From Mantis religiosa (Eukaryota > Arthropoda > Insecta > Mantodea > Mantidae), in assembly GCA_030765055.1 (NCBI GenBank), contig CM060947.1, positions 50,945,875-51,009,874 of the forward strand: DNA of 64,000 bases, in the 5' to 3' direction. The notes under the pieces are model-generated. The model worked only from the letters and a program-made list of their open reading frames with translations, did no database searches and was not told the origin of the DNA. Made by a program: the position numbers and the translations under genes. Shown one piece after another: positions 57,399 through 64,000 of this stretch (positions are counted from its first letter, which is position 1; each line of letters opens with the position of its first letter).

Positions 57399-60300
57399 TG
57401 ATTTTTTTTCCAAAATAAAAATCCTGCTATCTAGAAATACACCTTACATCGTAAAGTTTACATTATTTTTTCAGTTCGTGAAAATTTGGTTCTAGTGACT
57501 GATAAAATTGACGTATATTTAAAATATTTGCATCGCTAGTGAAGTAAAGGTGTATTGAAGTAGGAATAGACTATAATATTCTTCTCTTCGAATAACTTTT
57601 GTATAACTCAGGCATTGCTTTGGAGCAGAAGAGCTTCCCCCACCATATAGTCTTCAGCAATATGTGTCCCATATGGCTTAATGGTTGTCGAGGAGCGTTG
57701 CCGACATCACAGCACCAATGAGGAATTGGGGAGGTGTTGGCTGTATTGAATAACTGTATCTTATTCTCAGAAGGTAGTGTGATTTGGGATTTAGAATAGC
57801 ATTTTGATCGTGAAAGAAACAATCAGAATCCACTAGCTATTATGTTGTCGATATATTTTTTCAATCTCAGAACATATAATAAACTATAGTCATTAATTTT
57901 ATATCTGATTTTACTTTTAACATTGCTCATAAGCGAGACAGTAAAAGAAAACATTGTTAGTAAGTACTCACAAAGTTTGCACAAATTCGGGAAAGATTTT
58001 TAACACGTTACAAGCATGAAAACCAGATCTTCGAGAATGGCGAGATAGAAATTTGATTACTATTATGCCCACGAATTATGTAATGTACACTGAGACATAC
58101 TGCGAGTGTTTCTCTGACCGACCTGAAAGTTTGTTTACATGTAACTAACTACAGGCGGAACGGCTAATCGCTTGGAGCAACTTGGTGTTCTGTGGCTTCA
58201 TACCAAGGACCTGGTTGAATGAGGAATGGAGGGGAATGTTACTCGGTAACTAACACTCAACGCGCACCTGCTAAGGCATAAGACACAAAAGTTCACGAAG
58301 AAGCTAGATGGTTGTGAAACACAAAGTTTATACCGAGCACGTTGTGGCATCAGTTGAGCTTATAGATTTCAATTTTTCAATATACATAATATTTTGAATT
58401 CTTTAAAGTGTTGTTGCTATTAAATTTACTCTCCCGATTTATATACTGAATAAAAAATTACAAAAATCAGCTTATAGTGATCCACCTTTTTAATAGTTCC
58501 CTGCCGTTTCTACCTTCTGTTTAATGAAACTAGTATCTCAGTTAATAACACTGGGCGACAATGAAAATGTTTCGGGCTTAAAAATAGTGAATTTACATGT
58601 ACTTCCATCCGCCGAATTCAAAATTTGCCATAAAAATGATAGATTAGTTCTTGTTCTTAAGATAAAGTAACTTTTCATTTTTAGAGTGAAGATTTTAAAT
58701 TTGGAGGGAACATTTTGGGAGTTGGCACACCTGTCAAATAACAAAACACAATCAGAGAGAAACTTTGGACACAAATAAGAGAACTTGTAAAGGATCCTGC
58801 ATTTGACCAAATTTTGGAAGCTTGTGAAGCCTTCATGGGTGTTGTTTATGTATTTTAGGTAACAAAAGGGATGATAATTACAAGCATTTGGTGACAGTGC
58901 TCCTGCGAAAATACCGTAACCTTGGATGCAACTTGTCCCTTAAGTTCCATTTTCTCCACTCCTACCTAGACTTTTTTCCCTCCTAGTTGTGGAGCTGTTA
59001 GTGATAAACATGGGGAGAGATTCCATCAGGACATTTCTGTTATGGAACAAATATATCAGGGCCGTTGGAATGAACTAGTGCTTGCGGATTACTGTTGGTC
59101 TTTGTTTTGGGGATTCTGCGAAACTCCATCACAAGAGGCAAGCTAAAATACGACGAAGTCAATAGGCCACCACATGGTTCTCTTCAGACACGGCTATCTA
59201 CGAAGTATTTTTCCAGCAATTTAGAACTCTTAGCATGTAATTTCCAGTTAAAAAATTAAATTCACTTTCATTGTTGTTAGCATGTATGTAATTAAAATGT
59301 ATCCTTATGTCTAAATCCCTTAATATGTACTACTTCCACCTTGTGAGAAACTAGACCTAATAAAAATGTTTCACTATCATATTTATTTTTCACAACCCAA
59401 AATTAGTAGGAATTGACTCATGAAGTGCTCGAAACATTCAAAAATTATTTTTTGTTGCGCAGTGTAATTAATAATGAAGAGGCAGCTTGTTGAAGAGATT
59501 TTGTAAATTGTGCAAATTTCCTGTCGGAAACTAGCACGCACTCAAGGCCAGCGACTGGCTAATGTGACGTAACGAAGAAGGTTGCCGTGAGAAATAAACG
59601 CGCGTCAAGGACAGCTGACGTCAGAAAGCGAGCCATATTACTACGCAGAAAGACTTTTCGCAATGGCAATTCCAGAGGCCTCGAAATATAGAAAGAATAC
59701 TGTACCCGGCCAATATCTGAAAGCCGATATATGACCGAGTGGACGAGTAAGTAGTCAGTAGTGTCTATAAGGTCTGTGTGAATGTCAGAAAATAATACAG
59801 CAGCACAAACGGTAGTACGTACTAAAAGACTAAAGGAAAATTGTAGAGACGATTTGAACTGTTGCATTTGTTAAAGAAAGATGATCTTTGTTAGCACTGA
59901 GTTAACGAAGAAGTTGAAGGTGGACGTTTTTCGTCTTTTGTCACAATGTACAAAATAAACGACTGTGATTAGAGTTATTGGAATGAACCACACGAGGTTT
60001 TATACTCCAGTGATTTTTCATTTGTTTATTTGGGTGGAGGGAGAGTTATCATTTCCATATATGTCCAAATATAATAAAGCTTTCGAGATTACAGACGAGA
60101 GCTTTAAAAGCAAAATAAGAAGAAACGAAAACACATAAATTTAAATAAGAGAAAAATATAATAAAGACATCTAAAAGGATGATAAAAATATCTTAGAAAA
60201 GCTGAAATAAAGATTTAACTATAGGAAGTCGTAATGGCGTCGGAGACACCAAAGCAGCGAAAATCTGAGCGTGCGGGCGCCGCCTGGAAGTCTTCCTTTG

Positions 60301-61454
60301 TCGAGATTTATCACCCATAATTCATTGCGGCTCGCAGTAAAACAATTTTCAACTGCGTTTATTCCATCTGCTTTCTTTCGTTGCACACCCACACACACAC
60401 ATACACCTTGTGTTAATCTCTCGGAATTGGTAAATAAATTGGTATATACCGTAATTCTCAATTTGGTTGTCATGGGAACAGGTGCACAAACTTTGTCTTC
60501 ATTAGAATTACGGAAGCGATGTTCCTCGCAATTGTGTTTTCACCTGTTATGAAGCGTACAGTCTGATTGCCTCAAGTGGCTCAAACGCCATAACTCATTC
60601 TTCAATATACGTACTACTAGTAACTAAAGGTTAATCGGATTGAGCTCATTGAAATTTCTCGGCCTCCAAAATATTCTAGTTAGGTGAAACTGCCCTAGGC
60701 ATGTCGTAAATAAAACTTAAACTTCGGATTAGCTGTAGTGCTCACATTATTTTCTTTGCTCTGTTATTTACTATTTTTACAAGGGTTTATTATTTCTCTC
60801 TCTTCATGTTGATGCAATAGACAAGTATTTTAAGTGCTGGTCATTGTATAAAGTATTTTAGATCCCGTACTATTTGTATGAACTGGATATGAAAAACGAA
60901 TAGCAACTTAAGTGTGAAAGAAGTAAAGTATTATATAAAACAAATAATTAAAAAGAAATATACTAAAAGCTGTTAAATTAAAAAGAAATGAAAAATAGGA
61001 CATCATTTATGCAGGAAGAGTTTGTAAACTGCTTAAGAAGTACCAGATATTCTGTATGAAGGGAAATTTGGAGGCTATTCCCCATAACATTTCCTAAACA
61101 TACAGTAATTAATTAAATTGAGTACAACAATTTTAAGAAAAACAAAGTTTTCAAAAATATTCCAATCAAGGGCTAATTAGGGGAGATGATCTTGCAAACC
61201 TTCACGTCACATTCTTGGAAGGTGTTGAATATAAATATTTAATAGATTAGATTTTGCTCATTATGTTCGTATCAGAACATAGAAGGTGTTGAACCTAAAT
61301 GCCAAATTTCTGTTTATCCAATCTTTTGTTTTGGACACACCATAACGACACACATAACTTGTTCTAAAAATGCATTTTGGGTTCAGGAGAATTCTAAACG
61401 TGTATTTCTACTTTGCTTTTGATATAGACAATTTTGGTGGTCTGGACTAGCTGT
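57399..61454. other. About 4 kb of unassigned AT-rich DNA
   Basis: No coding relic or known repeat family seen. CpG-richer patches at 59530-59720 and 60225-60320 stand out. In the first, a 30-codon frame starts at 59782 (MSENNTAAQTVVRTKRLKEN) and ends in C-C-I-C before a stop; no splice donor follows, so it is not called. Confidence 0.5.
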
Positions 61455-61888
61455 ACTGAACTACACTACGGAGGCGATTCGGCAAGGAGGTCCAAACTTG
61501 GTCTATTGTACCTGAGCGAGAAGTGACAGACGGTGGCCTCCCAAGGAGTAACGACAATGCAGAGGGCAGGGTCCCTACACTTTACTAATTGCAAACACCC
61601 TGGCAGGCAAGAACAACCGGTATCTCACCCTATTGTGGTCCGGAAACGGCCTCACTAGATTGCCTTCGCAGGCCGCAGACCGTTCTAACGAAGGAGGCAG
61701 TTTTACCAAGAGCGTATCATCCTGCCATGCAACGCCACAACACTCGCCTACAGTTGTACCCTGAAAGATGGGAGATAATAAATTATAATGGACATAAAAT
61801 GGAGGCACTTCATTGGCTACGGGAAAAGAATCCGCACCTCCCAAGTGCAGGCCACATACCAAACTGCATGAGCCAGCCCGCTCAGTAA
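61455..61888 (-). mobile_element. Family-D copy, minus strand, internally shortened
   Basis: Terminal block GCCGAATCGCCTCCGTAGTG (61462-61485), the CCTGCCCTCTGCATTGTCG block near 61550, GGTTGTTCTTGCCTGCCAGG near 61600, GTTGCATGGCAGGATGATACG near 61720, and tRNA-like head GGCTGGCTCATGCAGTTTGG near 61860-61880. Part of the 5' body (TTAATTACATCC block) is deleted. Confidence 0.83.
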
Positions 61889-64000
61889 ACTTTGATGCTA
61901 TATTTGAGTACTTTCTCTACTCACTTTCTAATCGTTTGTAGAAGAGTAGAGACTCTCATGTAAATATAACACATCAGATTTCTCTTGAGATTGGTTTCTA
62001 TTAAATAAATGAATTCAGAATATAGTTTAACAAATAGCAATATAAAAGTGTGTAAATGGGTGTGGCAAAATTGCACCGCCAAGCATAAATTTCTTTAAAA
62101 CTTTTTAAAACTACTGTCTGTGTTATCGGTATAAATTTTACAAATTTTACGTCAGAGACTTGAAAGTTGACACATATCTCAGAAGCTACATGACAGTTCA
62201 ATATTAGCTGGTCTTTAAAAGAGTTCCCTGCACCTCAAACTACATTTTATGGAAAAATTTTTAAATTACCTTTATGACTAGCCAGATACTTGGAAGTTTG
62301 AAGATAGCTTAAACTATATGACATTTTAGTATTAACACGCTTTCAGAAATATCTATACAAATCTACTAACCTTCAAATGAAAACTGCTTCAAACATTTTG
62401 ATTTTATAGAAAGTTATTTAATTTACATCACTCAGAACTGACTGAAAAACAGATAGGCAGTTCGTTATGATTTCCTGTAATCTATAATAGTAAGGAGCGT
62501 GTAAAATCTTCAAAATAGTATCATTTGCAATGCCATATAATTGTTCGCTTAGGTGAACTTTTCATTCATCATTTACTACCTAACCACTACGTGCACCTCA
62601 AGTCTTTGGTATTATATCTTACAAGTATTTTATAGCTATTATAGATTCATAATCTCACATTTTCAGTACAATACGTATGAGTGTAAAATTTCAAACCATT
62701 TGGTTTGTTTTAAAAAACTTTATACTAAAATTGTTAAATTATTTTTTTTCATCTACCATCTTACAGTAAGTAGACGAGCTATGTTCTGTGTTTCAACCAA
62801 AAATTCACTACAGATATATGATCGGTAGTACTTGTTTTGAAGTTTGTAACAGTAGTTTTGATTTATATATAAAAAGAGTTTGAAAAATTTATAAATTTAT
62901 AAAAGAAAAAACAAACAAAATTGTGTAAAGTATATGTAGTTTTGTGATTGACAGTGGTAATAATTGTATTACGTTATGTAGTGACCTAGTAATAAATCGG
63001 CCAATCATATAAAAGTAATATATGGGTAGCGACAGTAACGATGGCTTAAATAATCGTGTAGAAACCCAAAGAAAATGCGTCTTTCTTTCTGGAATGCCGA
63101 AGACATTGGACGCTTTTTAAACTGCTCGAAAATATTTAAGTGTTAGTTCAATTTGAAGTATTAGATTGATTCCGATAACACTATAAAGTTTTGTGATAAG
63201 AATTGTAATGGATTTGATGTTAAAAGAAATAAGTAAAAGATTAATTTCTTATAGAAATTCAAATTAAAGTTCTTAATGATTTCTTCACTCGTTACCACCC
63301 TTGTGACTTGCAGTTTTCATTGCTCGTAAGTAAGAAAATAACAGAAGAATATTAAAAGCTAGCCGAGGCATAATTAAGGATTTTCCTGATAACTTCGGGG
63401 AACATCTTCATCATCAAGTCATAATATTTTGGACGAAGGGAAGATCGACAAAGTAAGACCAGCGACGGGAAACGAGATATCAGCACGAATCTTGATATAT
63501 ATGTTGCCACAACTTTGGGGCATCGAAACCCATAACAACGGAGGATACCGTTACAAATTCCTCGAATAAAATAGCTATTTTTGGCAATATATGTGAATGC
63601 AAGTCTGTTCTTGTCTGTGTACAGCATACCTAAAACGACATCCCTGTTAGGCCTTTTACAAGGACGAATTTGAGAAAATATTCGTTTTTTTTTTTTAAAT
63701 TAAATACTGTTGGTTTAAGACATTTCCATGACAACTGAAGTGTATGCCCTGCATGGATTAATTTGGATGACTCAAAATTCTGGATTACGTTTTTTTAAGT
63801 GTATAAATAATATCTTACTATAAAATGTTTGGATATCGTTAAAGCAATTCATTTAGGTGTATCAAAACACATTTTTGGAAAGTAACTGTTTTCTAGATAT
63901 TTCTTGTAATTGGTTTGAATAGGAGAACGTTTTGTACAATACCTAGTAAACAGTCATATGAGTAGATTGCTTCAGATTTCTAATGAACTTATAGGTAAAC
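61889..64000. other. Unassigned AT-rich DNA to the window end
   Basis: Only an inverted, degraded unit of the 9.7-kb tandem repeat near 63885-63925 is suggested. No genes seen. Confidence 0.5.

Noticed and set aside
59782..59874. Small protein or first exon (30 codons ending C-C-I-C)
   Set aside because: The stop is immediate and no splice donor is visible; too short to support.

Overview
This 64 kb window looks like repeat-dense intergenic DNA from a eukaryote, most likely an insect or other arthropod with a large genome. It is AT-rich and has no bacterial-style operons and no long uninterrupted coding frame. It contains dozens of transposon fossils, including Tc1/mariner, PIF/Harbinger, a Penelope-like element and non-LTR retrotransposons, plus at least six families of SINE-like repeats with tRNA-like RNA polymerase III boxes. 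The order and species cannot be fixed from sequence alone; a hemimetabolous insect with a bloated genome would fit. I found no gene of the host that I can defend.

Layout. 1-13 kb: a 3' LINE end with an RNase H tail (2.8-3.6 kb), several copies of SINE-A and SINE-B, a broken DDE transposase carrying a SINE-A insertion (7.2-8.2 kb), a degenerate ~100-bp tandem repeat (9.7-10.1 kb) and a family-D element. 13.2-14.2 kb: a PIF/Harbinger-type element with convergent transposase and Myb-like remnants. 14.8 kb: a long (GA)n array. 15.1-15.7 kb: a family-F inverted element. 18.5-20.8 kb: SINE-C, an F monomer, and a D element inserted in another D. 21.4-26.2 kb: two IR/DR Tc1-like elements of one family in opposite orientations; the first carries a Penelope-like element with long inverted arms and a SINE-E. 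27.3-28.1 kb: F tandem plus inverted units. 28.6-29.9 kb: mariner. 30.3-32.2 kb: LINE reverse transcriptase. 34.6-37.9 kb: a third Tc1-like copy holding a different Tc1-like element and a SINE-A. 41.6-42.5 and 52.1-53.0 kb: two mariner derivatives sharing one internal deletion. 45.1-45.4 kb: an almost perfect F palindrome with target duplications. 46.2-47.0 kb: a second LINE fragment. 48.9-50.2 kb: a three-level nest (solo LTR in D in SINE-B). 57-64 kb: mostly featureless AT-rich DNA with a (CA)n array and one D copy.

The clearest results are the target-site duplications, read directly from the sequence. They date many insertions relative to one another and give exact element borders. The most unusual structure is family F: tRNA-like sequence recurring as inverted dimers at three separate loci, two of them bounded as a whole by 11-13 bp target duplications, as if the palindrome itself moves as one unit.
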